Source of the DNA: Flavobacteriaceae bacterium
GTDB taxonomy: Bacteria > Bacteroidota > Bacteroidia > Flavobacteriales > Flavobacteriaceae
Direction of reading: 5' to 3'
DNA: 64,000 bases
Assembly: GCA_013214065.1 (NCBI GenBank)
Contig: JABSPK010000005.1
Location: forward strand, 248,001 to 312,000
Below are positions 32,661 through 41,573 of this stretch, piece after piece. Both the position numbers and the translations under genes were made by a program. The notes beneath the pieces were generated by a model. It worked only from the letters and a program-made list of their open reading frames with translations. It was not told the DNA's origin and did no database searches. Within the stretch, counting starts at the first letter, position 1. Each line of letters begins with the position of its first letter.

Positions 32661-34512
32661 TGATCTTAAAGGGCTTGCCGCTATACGGTTTGGCGTATTC
32701 GTGTTCCAAGGTTTTCTCCAGCATGCGCGATTCAAGATCCGTACGCGTGATGGTTCCCTTCAGGTATTTCTCGATCATTAAGGAGGCGATGTGCCCGGCA
32801 TATCGGGCCCCATAATACCCATGCTCGATGTAGACCGCCATTGCTATCTTTGGGTTTTCGACAGGGGCGAATGCCACGAACACGGAGTGGTCGGTCAATT
32901 GTACCCGCTCTCCGTCGATACGGGTGAAATTTTCAACCGTTCCGGTTTTGCCGGCAATCGAGACCCCGGGAATGCGCAACCATTTGGCCGTACCACGTTG
33001 ATACACCTCGGCCATTCCTTCAACGACGGGCTCGAAGTGTTGCTTATCGATGGTCGTATACTTGCGTTCTATAAAATTCTGATCGATTGAGGCCGTGCCG
33101 GAAATCTGTTTGATTAAGTGGGGCGTGTAGAAAAAGCCTCGGTTGGCAATGGCTGCCGTCATATTGGCCAATTGTAAGGGAGTCGCGGCGACCTCGCCTT
33201 GCCCGATGGAATTCGAGATAATGGTCGATGAGGCCCATCGGTTGTCACCGTACCATTTGTCGTAAAAGGCCTTGCTTGGGATACGACCTGGGCGCCCCGT
33301 CGGGATATCGACCCCTAAATAACCACCAAGGCCGAAACTACGCATGTGGTTTTCCCAAATGTCCATGCCTTCATCCGTGGTCTCGAACTTATCAAAGATT
33401 TTACGGAACGTACCTGCGAAATACGCGTTGCATGAGGTGGAAATGCCCGACTTCATGTTTCGGATACCCCCACCGCAATGGCAGCCCTTTTTCTGGTTTC
33501 CGACATAAAACCCATTGTAACAACGAAAGGTTGTTTTGGTGTCGAGTACGCCCTCTTGCAATGCGATCAAGGCGTTTAAGGTCTTGAAAGGCGAACCTGG
33601 TGAGGGTTCGGCGAGAATGGAACGGTCCCAAGTCGGTTTGGAAATGCTATCGTAATGTAACTTGGTGTAGTTTCGGGATCGCTGCCGTCCTACCAAAAGG
33701 GCTGGATCATAAGTCGGACCGGAAATCATGGTCAGGATTTCGCCCGAAGAAGGTTCGATGGCCACGATACCGCCACGTTTTCCGTGCATAAGGCGTTCGC
33801 CATATTCTTGCAGGTCTTTATCGAGGGTAATGTGTATTTCTTTTCCCAATTCGGGTAGGGTGTCGAGTTTTCCGTTTTTGTAGGGGCCGATATCCCGGTT
33901 AAAGCGGTCTTTTTGGATGTATTTCACCCCTTTCCTTCCCCGTAAGAGGTCTTCATATTGTTTCTCGACCCCTGTTCGCCCCTTTAATTCCCCCGCCCTA
34001 TAGTACGGGTTGGTACGCAAATCGGTCTCGTTTACTTCACTGATATAGCCCAACACATTGGCTCCACTTTCGGTCAAGTAATCACGCAAGGATCTTTTCT
34101 GGATATAAAACCCTTGATACCTCCTCATTTTCTCTTGCAATCGGGCATAATCCTCTTTGGATAGCTGCGGCACCAATACCGAAGGCAGTCGCGGCGAATA
34201 TACCTTGGCCCGTTTCATTTTTTTGATGAACTCTTCTTTAGTGATGCCCAAAAGACTGCTGAATTCCAAGGTGTCCAACGGCTTCACTTCACGCGGAATG
34301 ACCATGACATCATAGGCCGGTTGGTTTCCGACCAAGAGCTTGCCGTTTCGGTCATAAATGTAACCCCGTTCAGGATATTCGTAAACGGCTTTGATCGCCG
34401 GATCCTCCAACAATTGGTTGGGCGAAAAACTGAACAATTGCAAATACGACAACCTCCCGATAAAGGTGATTCCGATGATGATGATAAATGATGAAAGCAG
34501 TAGCTTTTTCAT
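32644..34512 (-). CDS. mrdA: Penicillin-binding protein 2 (elongasome transpeptidase)
   Basis: 622 residues: an N-terminal anchor ('LLLSSFIIIIGITFIGRLSYLQLF'), the pedestal region with 'YPERGYIYDRNGKLLVGNQPAYDV', and a transpeptidase domain with Ser307-x-x-Lys310 in 'PGSPFKTLNALIAL', 'SGISTSCNAYFAG' (SxN) and 'IAGKTGTVENF' (KTG). It crosslinks peptidoglycan with RodA. Sits between mreD (21-bp gap) and rodA (overlap), the classic mreBCD-mrdA-rodA order. Confidence 0.95.
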   Translation of the reverse strand: MKKLLLSSFIIIIGITFIGRLSYLQLFSFSPNQLLEDPAIKAVYEYPERGYIYDRNGKLLVGNQPAYDVMVIPREVKPLDTLEFSSLLGITKEEFIKKMKRAKVYSPRLPSVLVPQLSKEDYARLQEKMRRYQGFYIQKRSLRDYLTESGANVLGYISEVNETDLRTNPYYRAGELKGRTGVEKQYEDLLRGRKGVKYIQKDRFNRDIGPYKNGKLDTLPELGKEIHITLDKDLQEYGERLMHGKRGGIVAIEPSSGEILTMISGPTYDPALLVGRQRSRNYTKLHYDSISKPTWDRSILAEPSPGSPFKTLNALIALQEGVLDTKTTFRCYNGFYVGNQKKGCHCGGGIRNMKSGISTSCNAYFAGTFRKIFDKFETTDEGMDIWENHMRSFGLGGYLGVDIPTGRPGRIPSKAFYDKWYGDNRWASSTIISNSIGQGEVAATPLQLANMTAAIANRGFFYTPHLIKQISGTASIDQNFIERKYTTIDKQHFEPVVEGMAEVYQRGTAKWLRIPGVSIAGKTGTVENFTRIDGERVQLTDHSVFVAFAPVENPKIAMAVYIEHGYYGARYAGHIASLMIEKYLKGTITRTDLESRMLEKTLEHEYAKPYSGKPFKINEYAW

Positions 34513-34533
34513 AGCGGTCCAAATCTTTTCCCG

Positions 34534-35043
34534 TTATTCGTCGTCTTTGGCGAACAACGAACCCAACAGCATACAAATCAAGAACGTTACAACGCTTGTG
34601 AAAAGTATCTTATTCAAAATTAATAGGATATGCGAGAAACTTAAAATTTCAAAGGAAAAGAATAGGGTATGGTGCAAGACGGTCAGGATCCCCAAAAAGG
34701 TGATGCGTTGTAACCGGGTGGTATTCCGGAAGGTAAAACCTTGGAATTCGTAATTCGCCCCGAAACAAAACCTTAAGATCACCGGTCGGGCATAGGCCAA
34801 GGTGACCGCCGCTATCGAGTGCAAGGCCATGGTATCTGAAAAAAGATCGATGGTGAACCCCAAAGCGAATCCTGCCAGAATGAACAAGGCCCTATTTTCG
34901 TGTATGGGGTACCAATAAAAAAATAGGATATAGACGAAGGGGTTGATGTACCCGATGAAGTTCATGTGGTTGAAGACCAAAATCTGGGCCAAGACCAAAA
35001 GCAAAAAGCGGATGCCGTTTAATAGAATTGGATTATTTCGCAT
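34534..35043 (-). CDS. mreD: Rod shape-determining protein MreD
   Basis: 169 residues, about five or six membrane helices ('GIRFLLLVLAQILVFNHMNFI', 'YILFFYWYPIHENRALFILAGFALGFTIDLFSDTMALHSIAAVTLAYARP'). The 'GLxxDLF...G..' type segment is the recognisable MreD feature. It overlaps mreC by 11 bp and precedes mrdA. Sequence conservation of the family is low, so the call rests on topology and position. Confidence 0.9.
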   Translation of the reverse strand: MRNNPILLNGIRFLLLVLAQILVFNHMNFIGYINPFVYILFFYWYPIHENRALFILAGFALGFTIDLFSDTMALHSIAAVTLAYARPVILRFCFGANYEFQGFTFRNTTRLQRITFLGILTVLHHTLFFSFEILSFSHILLILNKILFTSVVTFLICMLLGSLFAKDDE

Positions 35044-35851
35044 TGTCGGTCTTCTTTTCTAAGTCGAGGACCTCTTGTCGGTTCCGGTTCTCGATGACAT
35101 AGACGTTCTTCAAGTTCGCCATGTCATTGAACAATTTGACATCGATATTGAAAAAGCTTCGGGCTTCGTTCAAATCGTATTTTTGGATGACGCCGATAGG
35201 AATGTTTTCAGGGAAGATGCTCGACATGGCCCCGGTCACGATGGTATCGCCGACATTGACGGGGACCAATCGCGGAATATCGACCAGTTGAACGACATCG
35301 AAACGGTCGGTATTCCATTCCAACGAACCGAAATAGTCGGTGTTCTTGATTTTAGCGTTGATACTCGATCGTGTATTCAAAATGCTTTGAACGGTCGCAT
35401 AGTTCGTTGAGGTATTCTCGACGATCCCTAAAATTCCATCGGTTGTGATGACCCCCATATCTTGTTGGATTCCATGGCTCCTACCTTTGTTGATGGTCAG
35501 GTAATTGCGGGGTGAGGCGTAGCTGTTTTTAACGATGCGGGCATTGATTACCGCATAGTCTTGTAGGCTGCTATCCAAGACCTCGTCGTTCACCACTTGG
35601 GCATTGAACAGCAAAACCCGAAGGCGTTCATTTTCTTCGACCAATCTTTGGTTTTCCTCTTGGAGACCAAAATAATCCTTGATGTTGGTCGAGGTGTTAT
35701 AAACACTACCGGTGACCCATTTGGAGGAGTTGAAGAACTTCGATTGGTGGTAGGCGTGTGACCGAATGGTCAAAAACACGGCGATAAACAAAAGCCCAGA
35801 ATAAAGGAATGCGTTCTTATAACTTAGAATGATGTTGATGATCCTTTGCAT
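35033..35851 (-). CDS. mreC: Rod shape-determining protein MreC
   Basis: 272 residues: one N-terminal membrane helix ('AFLYSGLLFIAVFLTI'), a periplasmic coiled coil ('NIKDYFGLQEENQRLVEENERLRVLLFNAQ') and a beta-barrel core ('YLTINKGRSHGIQQDMGVITTDGILGIVENTSTNYATVQSILN', 'VGDTIVTGAMSSIFPENIPIGVI'). It links MreB and the PBP2/RodA machine in the periplasm. Placed between mreB (56-bp gap) and mreD. Confidence 0.94.
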   Translation of the reverse strand: MQRIINIILSYKNAFLYSGLLFIAVFLTIRSHAYHQSKFFNSSKWVTGSVYNTSTNIKDYFGLQEENQRLVEENERLRVLLFNAQVVNDEVLDSSLQDYAVINARIVKNSYASPRNYLTINKGRSHGIQQDMGVITTDGILGIVENTSTNYATVQSILNTRSSINAKIKNTDYFGSLEWNTDRFDVVQLVDIPRLVPVNVGDTIVTGAMSSIFPENIPIGVIQKYDLNEARSFFNIDVKLFNDMANLKNVYVIENRNRQEVLDLEKKTDNAK

Positions 35852-35907
35852 TCCTGGTCTTGGTTTCCGGCACTATGTCAAAAAGGGTCCCGTGTTCGGT
35901 CTGGGAC

Positions 35908-36936
35908 TTATTTGATCAAGATATTTTTATAGCGCTCGAGGTTCTTTAACGTAATGCCCGTTCCACGTACAACGGCACGTAAAGGGTCTTCCGCGATATA
36001 TACCGGAAGATCCGTTTTTTGTGAGAGTCGGCGATCCAAACCTCGGAGCATCGAACCACCCCCGGCAAGGTAAATCCCGGTATTATAAATATCGGCTGCC
36101 AATTCAGGTGGTGTTTGCGAAAGGGTTTCCATAACCGCATCCTCAACACGCAAGATACTTTTGTCTAGGGCTTTGGCGATTTCGCGGTAGGACACCTGCA
36201 CCTGCTTGGGTTTTCCTGTCAAAAGATCGCGGCCCTGGATCAATTTGTCGTCGGGCGGTGACTGCAGGTCTTCGGTCGCGGACCCGATGTCGATTTTGAT
36301 GGCTTCCGCTGTGGTCTCCCCGACGTACAGGTTGTGTTGGGTACGCATGTAATAGATGATGTCGTTGGTGAACACGTCACCCGCGATCTTGACCGATTTG
36401 TCACAGACGATTCCCCCTAGGGCGATTACCGCGATCTCAGTGGTACCCCCTCCGATATCAACGATCATATTCCCTTTGGGCTGCATGATATCAAGACCGA
36501 TACCGATGGCAGCGGCCATGGGTTCATGGATCAAATACACTTCCTTTCCGTTGACCCGTTCGGCTGATTCGCGAACGGCACGCATTTCAACTTCCGTAAT
36601 TCCCGAAGGGATACAGATGACCATACGAAGGGCAGGTGGGAACCACTTTTTCTTTAAGGCCGGGATGTTCTTGATGAACATGTTGATCATCTTTTCCGAC
36701 GCATCGAAATCGGCGATTACCCCATCCTTCAAAGGTCGGATGGTCTTGATGTTTTCATGGGTCTTGCCCTGCATCATGTTGGCCTCGCGCCCGACGGCGA
36801 TGATCTTACCCGAAATTCGATCACGGGCTACGATCGAAGGGCTGTCAACAACCACTTTGTCCAAATGTATGATGAGGGTATTGGCGGTACCGAGGTCAAT
36901 GGCGATTTCCTCGGTCATGAAATCAAAAAATCCCAT
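35908..36936 (-). CDS. mreB: Actin-like cell-shape protein MreB
   Basis: 342 residues with actin-fold phosphate loops 'IAIDLGTANTLI' and 'NMIVDIGGGTTEIAVIALGG', the adenosine motif 'GIYLAGGGSMLRGLDRRL' and the N-terminal amphipathic 'MGFFDFMTEE' for membrane binding. It organises elongasome motion. Preceded by an exact -7 promoter element (36977-36984), so the mre operon can be transcribed apart from purH upstream. Confidence 0.96.
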   Translation of the reverse strand: MGFFDFMTEEIAIDLGTANTLIIHLDKVVVDSPSIVARDRISGKIIAVGREANMMQGKTHENIKTIRPLKDGVIADFDASEKMINMFIKNIPALKKKWFPPALRMVICIPSGITEVEMRAVRESAERVNGKEVYLIHEPMAAAIGIGLDIMQPKGNMIVDIGGGTTEIAVIALGGIVCDKSVKIAGDVFTNDIIYYMRTQHNLYVGETTAEAIKIDIGSATEDLQSPPDDKLIQGRDLLTGKPKQVQVSYREIAKALDKSILRVEDAVMETLSQTPPELAADIYNTGIYLAGGGSMLRGLDRRLSQKTDLPVYIAEDPLRAVVRGTGITLKNLERYKNILIK

Positions 36937-36976
36937 AAAAAGCGTTTACTATCGGATTAAAGGTAAATTTTATCGG

Positions 36977-36984
36977 CAAAAGTA
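36977..36984 (-). promoter_or_regulatory. -7 promoter element (TACTTTTG) of the mre operon
   Basis: Exact TAnnTTTG on the minus strand in the 55-bp purH-mreB gap, 40 bp before the mreB ATG; upstream TTG is not clear. Confidence 0.5.
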
Positions 36985-36991
36985 GGAAAAA

Positions 36992-38524
36992 TTAATGCTT
37001 AAAATGCCGAGTTCCCGTCATCACCATCGCCATTTCGTTTTCGTTGCAATAGTCGATACTCAATTGATCTTTAATGGAACCTCCAGGTTGGATGACACTC
37101 ACCACCCCTGCTTGTTTTGCGATTTCAACACAATCGGGGAAGGGGAAGAAGGCATCGCTGGCCATCACAGCCCCTTGCAGGTCAAAATTGAACTGCCCGG
37201 CTTTGTGTATGGCTTGGTTCAAGGCATCTACCCTTGAAGTCTGCCCGGTGCCGCTGGCACAAAGCTGTTTGTTTTTGGCCAATACAATGGTGTTGCTCTT
37301 GGTGTGCTTACACAGTTTTGAGGCGAAGATCAGGTCTTCCAATTCTTCTGGGGTAGGTTGTTTGTCGGTGACATAGGTCAAATCGGCAACCGAATCGGTC
37401 TTGGCATCCTTTTCTTGTAACAAGGCGCCGTTCAAACAGGTGCGCACCAACATTTTCGGTAAGTCCACGGGTTTTTGTACCAACAAGATCCTGTTTTTCT
37501 TTCCTTTCAAGATAGGTAGGGCCGCTTCGCTGAACGAAGGGGCGATGACCACTTCGCAAAACAGCTTGTGGATTTCCTCGGCCGTTTCGACATCGATCTC
37601 GGTATTCGATATTAAAATGCCCCCAAAGGCCGACACCGGATCACCGGCCAAGGCATCGACATAGGCTTGGTAAATCGACCCACGGGTAGCCAAACCACAT
37701 GCATTGTTGTGTTTTAATATGGCAAAGGTGGGGTCGTCATCCTTGAATTCCTCCATGAGATTCACCGCGGCATCGACATCCAATAGGTTGTTGTATGAAA
37801 GCTCTTTGCCGTGCAATTTGTCGAACATGGCTTCAAAATCACCAAAGAAAAACCCTTTTTGATGGGGGTTTTCGCCATAGCGCAATACTTTGCCTGTGGT
37901 TTCACTGACCTTCAAGGCCGGCAGTTCGTGATCTTGGTTGAAGTAGTTGAAGATCGCAGTGTCGTAATGCGATGAGATGTTAAAGGCCTTCGCGGCGAAT
38001 TGTTTGCGTTGGGCCAAAGTAGTCGCTCCATGGCCTTCGTTCAAAATATCCAAGAACGATCCATAGTCTTCCATAGAGGAAACGCAGAGCACGTCCTTGA
38101 AATTTTTGGCCGCGGCGCGAATCAAGGATATCCCACCGATGTCGATTTTTTCGATGATATCCTGTTCGGAAGCACCACTCGCCACCGTTTTCTCAAAGGG
38201 ATAAAGGTCTACGATGACGATATCGATTTGGGGGATATCGAATTCTTTGAGCTGGGCCACATCCCCTTCATGGTCCTGTCGGTTCAAAATGCCCCCGAAT
38301 ACTTTGGGATGGAGCGTTTTGACCCTGCCCCCAAGAATCGAGGGGTAACTGGTCACCTCCTCTACCGGTACGACCGGTATGCCCAAGTCCGTAATGAATT
38401 TTTCGGTTCCGCCTGTGGAATACAGCGTGATGCCGAGTTCGTGTAATTTTTCAACAATGGGTCCCAAACCGTCTTTATGGAACACGGAAACTAAGGCCGA
38501 AGTGGCTTTTTTGGTGGATTGCAT
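36992..38524 (-). CDS. purH: Bifunctional AICAR transformylase/IMP cyclohydrolase
   Basis: 510 residues catalysing the last two steps of IMP synthesis. N-terminal MGS-like cyclohydrolase part: 'LHELGITLYSTGGTEKFI', 'ILGGRVKTLHPKVFGGIL', 'IDIGGISLIRAAAKNF'. C-terminal transformylase: 'LRYGENPHQKGFFFGD', 'AILKHNNACGLATRG', 'KHTKSNTIVLAKNKQLCASGTGQTSRVDA' and 'SDAFFPFPDCVE'. Both domains are complete. It sits before mreB; an exact -7 element lies at 38553-38560. Confidence 0.96.
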   Translation of the reverse strand: MQSTKKATSALVSVFHKDGLGPIVEKLHELGITLYSTGGTEKFITDLGIPVVPVEEVTSYPSILGGRVKTLHPKVFGGILNRQDHEGDVAQLKEFDIPQIDIVIVDLYPFEKTVASGASEQDIIEKIDIGGISLIRAAAKNFKDVLCVSSMEDYGSFLDILNEGHGATTLAQRKQFAAKAFNISSHYDTAIFNYFNQDHELPALKVSETTGKVLRYGENPHQKGFFFGDFEAMFDKLHGKELSYNNLLDVDAAVNLMEEFKDDDPTFAILKHNNACGLATRGSIYQAYVDALAGDPVSAFGGILISNTEIDVETAEEIHKLFCEVVIAPSFSEAALPILKGKKNRILLVQKPVDLPKMLVRTCLNGALLQEKDAKTDSVADLTYVTDKQPTPEELEDLIFASKLCKHTKSNTIVLAKNKQLCASGTGQTSRVDALNQAIHKAGQFNFDLQGAVMASDAFFPFPDCVEIAKQAGVVSVIQPGGSIKDQLSIDYCNENEMAMVMTGTRHFKH

Positions 38525-38552
38525 AGGTATTTGAGCTGCGAAAATTAAGCTT

Positions 38553-38560
38553 CAAAAATA
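38553..38560 (-). promoter_or_regulatory. -7 promoter element (TATTTTTG) of purH
   Basis: Exact TAnnTTTG on the minus strand, 28 bp before the purH ATG; the -33 TTG is not evident. Confidence 0.5.
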
Positions 38561-38612
38561 CCCTTTTTAACAGGATGGTTCATAGGGGGTTATCAACAAA
38601 AACGGTAAAGTT

Positions 38613-39065
38613 TTAAAGAATTCCCGCGACTTGTTGGTTTACGAATTCCAAGAATCGTTCGTCTTCACTGGAAAAGGGATCCGGGGTATTCGAATCGATA
38701 TCGATTTGGCCGATGTTCTCCCCGTTTTTGAAGAGGGGCACCACAATTTCCGATTTTACCGTCAGGCTGCAAGCGATGTAGTTGTCTTGGGCCTGAACAT
38801 CCGGCACCACGAAATTTTCATTGCTTTCCGCCACCTGTCCACAAATTCCCTTTCCAAATGGAATGATGTCATGATCAGTAGGTTCACCAGCGTACGGACC
38901 TAATTTCAATTCCCTTTTATCCCCGTTTTTGAAATAGAATCCGACCCAATCGTAATAGGCTACGGACTTTCTCAAGGTATCGCAGATTTGCTGCATTTTC
39001 TCGGTAGCGGAATGCTTGGGATCCGCGATTATGGTTTCGATCTCTGGTTTTAAGGATGCGAACAT
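38613..39065 (-). CDS. GAF-domain protein, free methionine-(R)-sulfoxide reductase-like
   Basis: 150 residues forming one GAF domain: 'VAYYDWVGFYFKNGDKRELKLGPYAG', 'FGKGICGQVAESNENFVVPDVQAQDNYIACSLTVKSEIVVPL', 'IGQIDIDSNTPDPFSSEDERFLE'. The 'IACS..VKSEIVVPL' segment with Cys99 (catalytic position) and Cys75 matches fRMsr enzymes. The third family Cys, expected before 'IPFGKG', is absent ('TDHDIIPFG'), so the recycling chemistry may differ. It would repair oxidised free methionine. Good promoter at 39087-39118. Confidence 0.8.
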   Translation of the reverse strand: MFASLKPEIETIIADPKHSATEKMQQICDTLRKSVAYYDWVGFYFKNGDKRELKLGPYAGEPTDHDIIPFGKGICGQVAESNENFVVPDVQAQDNYIACSLTVKSEIVVPLFKNGENIGQIDIDSNTPDPFSSEDERFLEFVNQQVAGIL

Positions 39066-39086
39066 TTGGAGTTTGTTAATTCACGT

Positions 39087-39118
39087 CAAAAGTCGGAAAT
39101 AAGTACGAAAACTATCAA
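39087..39118 (-). promoter_or_regulatory. Promoter of the GAF/fRMsr-like gene
   Basis: Minus strand: TTG (39118-39116), 21 bp, GACTTTTG (39094-39087; one mismatch to TAnnTTTG), then 21 bp to the ATG. Confidence 0.5.
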
Positions 39119-39126
39119 CGCCCGGA

Positions 39127-41451
39127 TCAATTTATTGCGAGGGTGATGTCTTGTGACGAGATGGTCCCTGATTCCGTGAACCCTTCAATGATGATCCGTA
39201 TACCATCTTGATTGTCACGCGGCACTGTAATGGGTTGCGAATGGTTGTCCAACCAATACCAACCCAGAATTCCGAAATGTTCAAAAGCCAGGCCATCAGT
39301 GATATAATGCTGCCGTTTGAATGGAACGTGTTCGTAAAACCCTTTTTCCATGACCAATGCTTTGCTGGTCGATCCGCGCACGTTCTCGGTTCGGTTTTTA
39401 TAGGCCTCATTGGTAAAAACGACCATGAGGAACGAACAACTGGTCGGTCGGTCGATATAGATTTCATCAATATATTCCATGGCCAGGTTTTCATAGGGGT
39501 CGGTATAGGCCGAGTAAATCCCATCGATCATCACAGCCGGAAATACATACCCACAACGGTTTGAGGACTTCCCCAAACTGATCGATCCCGCCCTTCTCGT
39601 ATCGGGAAACCCGACAGGAACGGCCAATGGGGCAAAACCTTCCTTTAGCAACATTTCGCGCAAGGTTTTCATGCCTATAGAACTATCGACCTTGACCCCG
39701 AAAAAGGTCTTGAAGTATTTTTGGTACTTCAATTTTTTGGCGCTCAGGGTTACCCCTTCCAGTTGTTGTAGGTTGGGGTCGTTCGCATTCAAGGAGGTGG
39801 GTGTGGCAGAGTCGGGGTTTGACGCTGTTTGCACCACCTCTTCGGTGGAGAAACGATGTCTGAATTTGTCGATTCCAGGCTGGATGCTATAGTTGAATTT
39901 TGCCTGATGGGGTTTGCCATCGTTTCCGATGAGCGAAAAGTTGAGTGTACTGCCTTCCTTAAAACTGATATCCTTGAAGGTAAATCGGCCATTGCTCACG
40001 GAACTGTTCCGAAACAGTTCGTTCGATTTTGAATACAATAAAACGCTTTCCGGAACGACTTTCTTCGATACCGGTTCAACGACCCCTAGGATGCCTCCTG
40101 TCACGTAATTTTCATTCGGGATTCGGAGGTTGTCGTTAAAGATGTTGCGCCAGTCGTACTTCGCTTTGGCAAACAAGGTAAGATCGTCGGTACGGTTATC
40201 CAAACCAGGAATTCCTGCCACCGCAGTCCATAAATGGGTCCACTGTGCCCCTTTGAAATAAGGTTCGAGCTGTAGGGCGAAAAATGCGTTTTTTCGAAAT
40301 CGTTGGGCTTGGGTGCCACTAGGGAGTACCGATAAACTCAAAGATCCCTTTCGCATACTGAGAGCGATACGAATCGAATCTTGGTTTAAACCTTCCAATG
40401 CGGTTTCCATTACCGTATTTTTTTCTTTCTGTTGGAAGAACAAGCGTTCGGTCCACACCTTTTTTTCGGCGTCGATGACTGTCAAGGCGTTCATTCCTTG
40501 AAACAAGACGTCGTAGGCAAGTTTGAACCGGTAGTTTCCGGATGCACCGTTTTCGGGAAAAGGGAAATCCAAGAGCTTATTGTCCTTATGGAGATAAAGC
40601 CTGAGGGGAGCTCGTTCGTTTCGAGCTCTGCGGTCGGTCAATTGCACGATCAGTTCTTCGGTTTTAGGATTGCGGTGCAATGAGATGGCCACTCCGTATT
40701 CCGAAACTTCGGGCAAGGGTTGGCGCAGGATGCTATCCCCCAAATCCGCTATCAGAACATAGGCGTTTCCTTCTTTGGGAATGAAGTTGAAAGGGATCAA
40801 GGAGCGACTCGCCACCGCTGGTTTTAGGATCAGTTCCCCTTGTGCATTCCGAACTTCCAGGCTTTTCGGGCGAAGCGATTGTCCTTGAACATCGGTAATC
40901 CGAACCATGCATTTGGCCATGGTTCCGGCTACCAATTGCCCACCTTCAGCAACGATGGCTATTTGCGGCTGTGGACTCCGCTTTTGATAAGCATAGTCCA
41001 AAGGGTCTAGATTAAAATCTTGTTGTACCCGAATCGGGTAAATCGAGCTGTCGTCTTCTTCGAAACCCTGCATGTTGGCCGTATAGGCTTGTAAAAAATA
41101 CAAACCCGAAGGTAAGGAGGGTGAAAGAACGATATCGCCTTTGCCATGGCCGTTTCGGCTCAAGATGATGCGTTGATCGATTCGTTTTCCGCTCTCGGTC
41201 AGTAGATCGATATAGACGTACTCCTCGTTCCTGCTCGGAAAATCAAGGGTTTGGTTGAACAGATAGGTGCTGAACCAAATGCGTTCGCCCCCGTTAAAGA
41301 CGGTTTTGTTCAGATGCACATGCACACTTTTCCGGTCTGTTTTGAAATAGTCATGGTAGGCATCCGCGACACCCTGGTCCAAGGTCGAATCGCGTTGGGC
41401 GATCGTACTCCACGAAGCTAGAAAGACCAAGATCGGCAGCAGCTGTTTCAT
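39127..41451 (-). CDS. Large exported protein with MG2-like N-terminus and TonB plug-like C-terminus
   Basis: 774 residues, signal peptide 'MKQLLPILVFLASWSTIAQ'. The start of the mature protein ('VHVHLNKTVFNGGERIWFSTYLFN', 'LPSGLYFLQAYTANMQGFEEDD') resembles the macroglobulin MG2 domain, several beta-sandwich units follow, and near residues 590-720 there is a plug-like module ('FAPLAVPVGFPDTRRAG...VMIDGIYSAYTDPYENLAMEYIDEIYIDR'). No barrel follows. This architecture recurs in Bacteroidota without known function; it may sit in the periplasm or under the outer membrane and contact a TonB-dependent partner. Divergent from the metal operon, sharing a 122-bp intergenic region. Confidence 0.7.
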   Translation of the reverse strand: MKQLLPILVFLASWSTIAQRDSTLDQGVADAYHDYFKTDRKSVHVHLNKTVFNGGERIWFSTYLFNQTLDFPSRNEEYVYIDLLTESGKRIDQRIILSRNGHGKGDIVLSPSLPSGLYFLQAYTANMQGFEEDDSSIYPIRVQQDFNLDPLDYAYQKRSPQPQIAIVAEGGQLVAGTMAKCMVRITDVQGQSLRPKSLEVRNAQGELILKPAVASRSLIPFNFIPKEGNAYVLIADLGDSILRQPLPEVSEYGVAISLHRNPKTEELIVQLTDRRARNERAPLRLYLHKDNKLLDFPFPENGASGNYRFKLAYDVLFQGMNALTVIDAEKKVWTERLFFQQKEKNTVMETALEGLNQDSIRIALSMRKGSLSLSVLPSGTQAQRFRKNAFFALQLEPYFKGAQWTHLWTAVAGIPGLDNRTDDLTLFAKAKYDWRNIFNDNLRIPNENYVTGGILGVVEPVSKKVVPESVLLYSKSNELFRNSSVSNGRFTFKDISFKEGSTLNFSLIGNDGKPHQAKFNYSIQPGIDKFRHRFSTEEVVQTASNPDSATPTSLNANDPNLQQLEGVTLSAKKLKYQKYFKTFFGVKVDSSIGMKTLREMLLKEGFAPLAVPVGFPDTRRAGSISLGKSSNRCGYVFPAVMIDGIYSAYTDPYENLAMEYIDEIYIDRPTSCSFLMVVFTNEAYKNRTENVRGSTSKALVMEKGFYEHVPFKRQHYITDGLAFEHFGILGWYWLDNHSQPITVPRDNQDGIRIIIEGFTESGTISSQDITLAIN

Positions 41452-41560
41452 CCCCTTAAAATAAGGAATAATCCGTTGTGTTTTGAGGAATCAGCCTAAA
41501 GGAATTCTTAAAGTTGGGTTAAGGAAATTGCCTTTTTTAAGGCTCAAAATCAGGATTTTG

Positions 41561-41568
41561 TACCTTTG
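41561..41568 (+). promoter_or_regulatory. -7 promoter element (TACCTTTG) immediately before the metal operon
   Basis: Exact TAnnTTTG ending five bases before the ATG at 41574, so the message may be leaderless. No TTG at -33; instead a small inverted repeat GCCTT-TTTT-AAGGC sits at 41530-41543, a possible operator. Confidence 0.5.
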
Positions 41569-41573
41569 TAGCT

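Noticed and set aside
36356-36985. 209-codon plus-strand frame opposite mreB
   Set aside because: Antisense to a clearly conserved gene.
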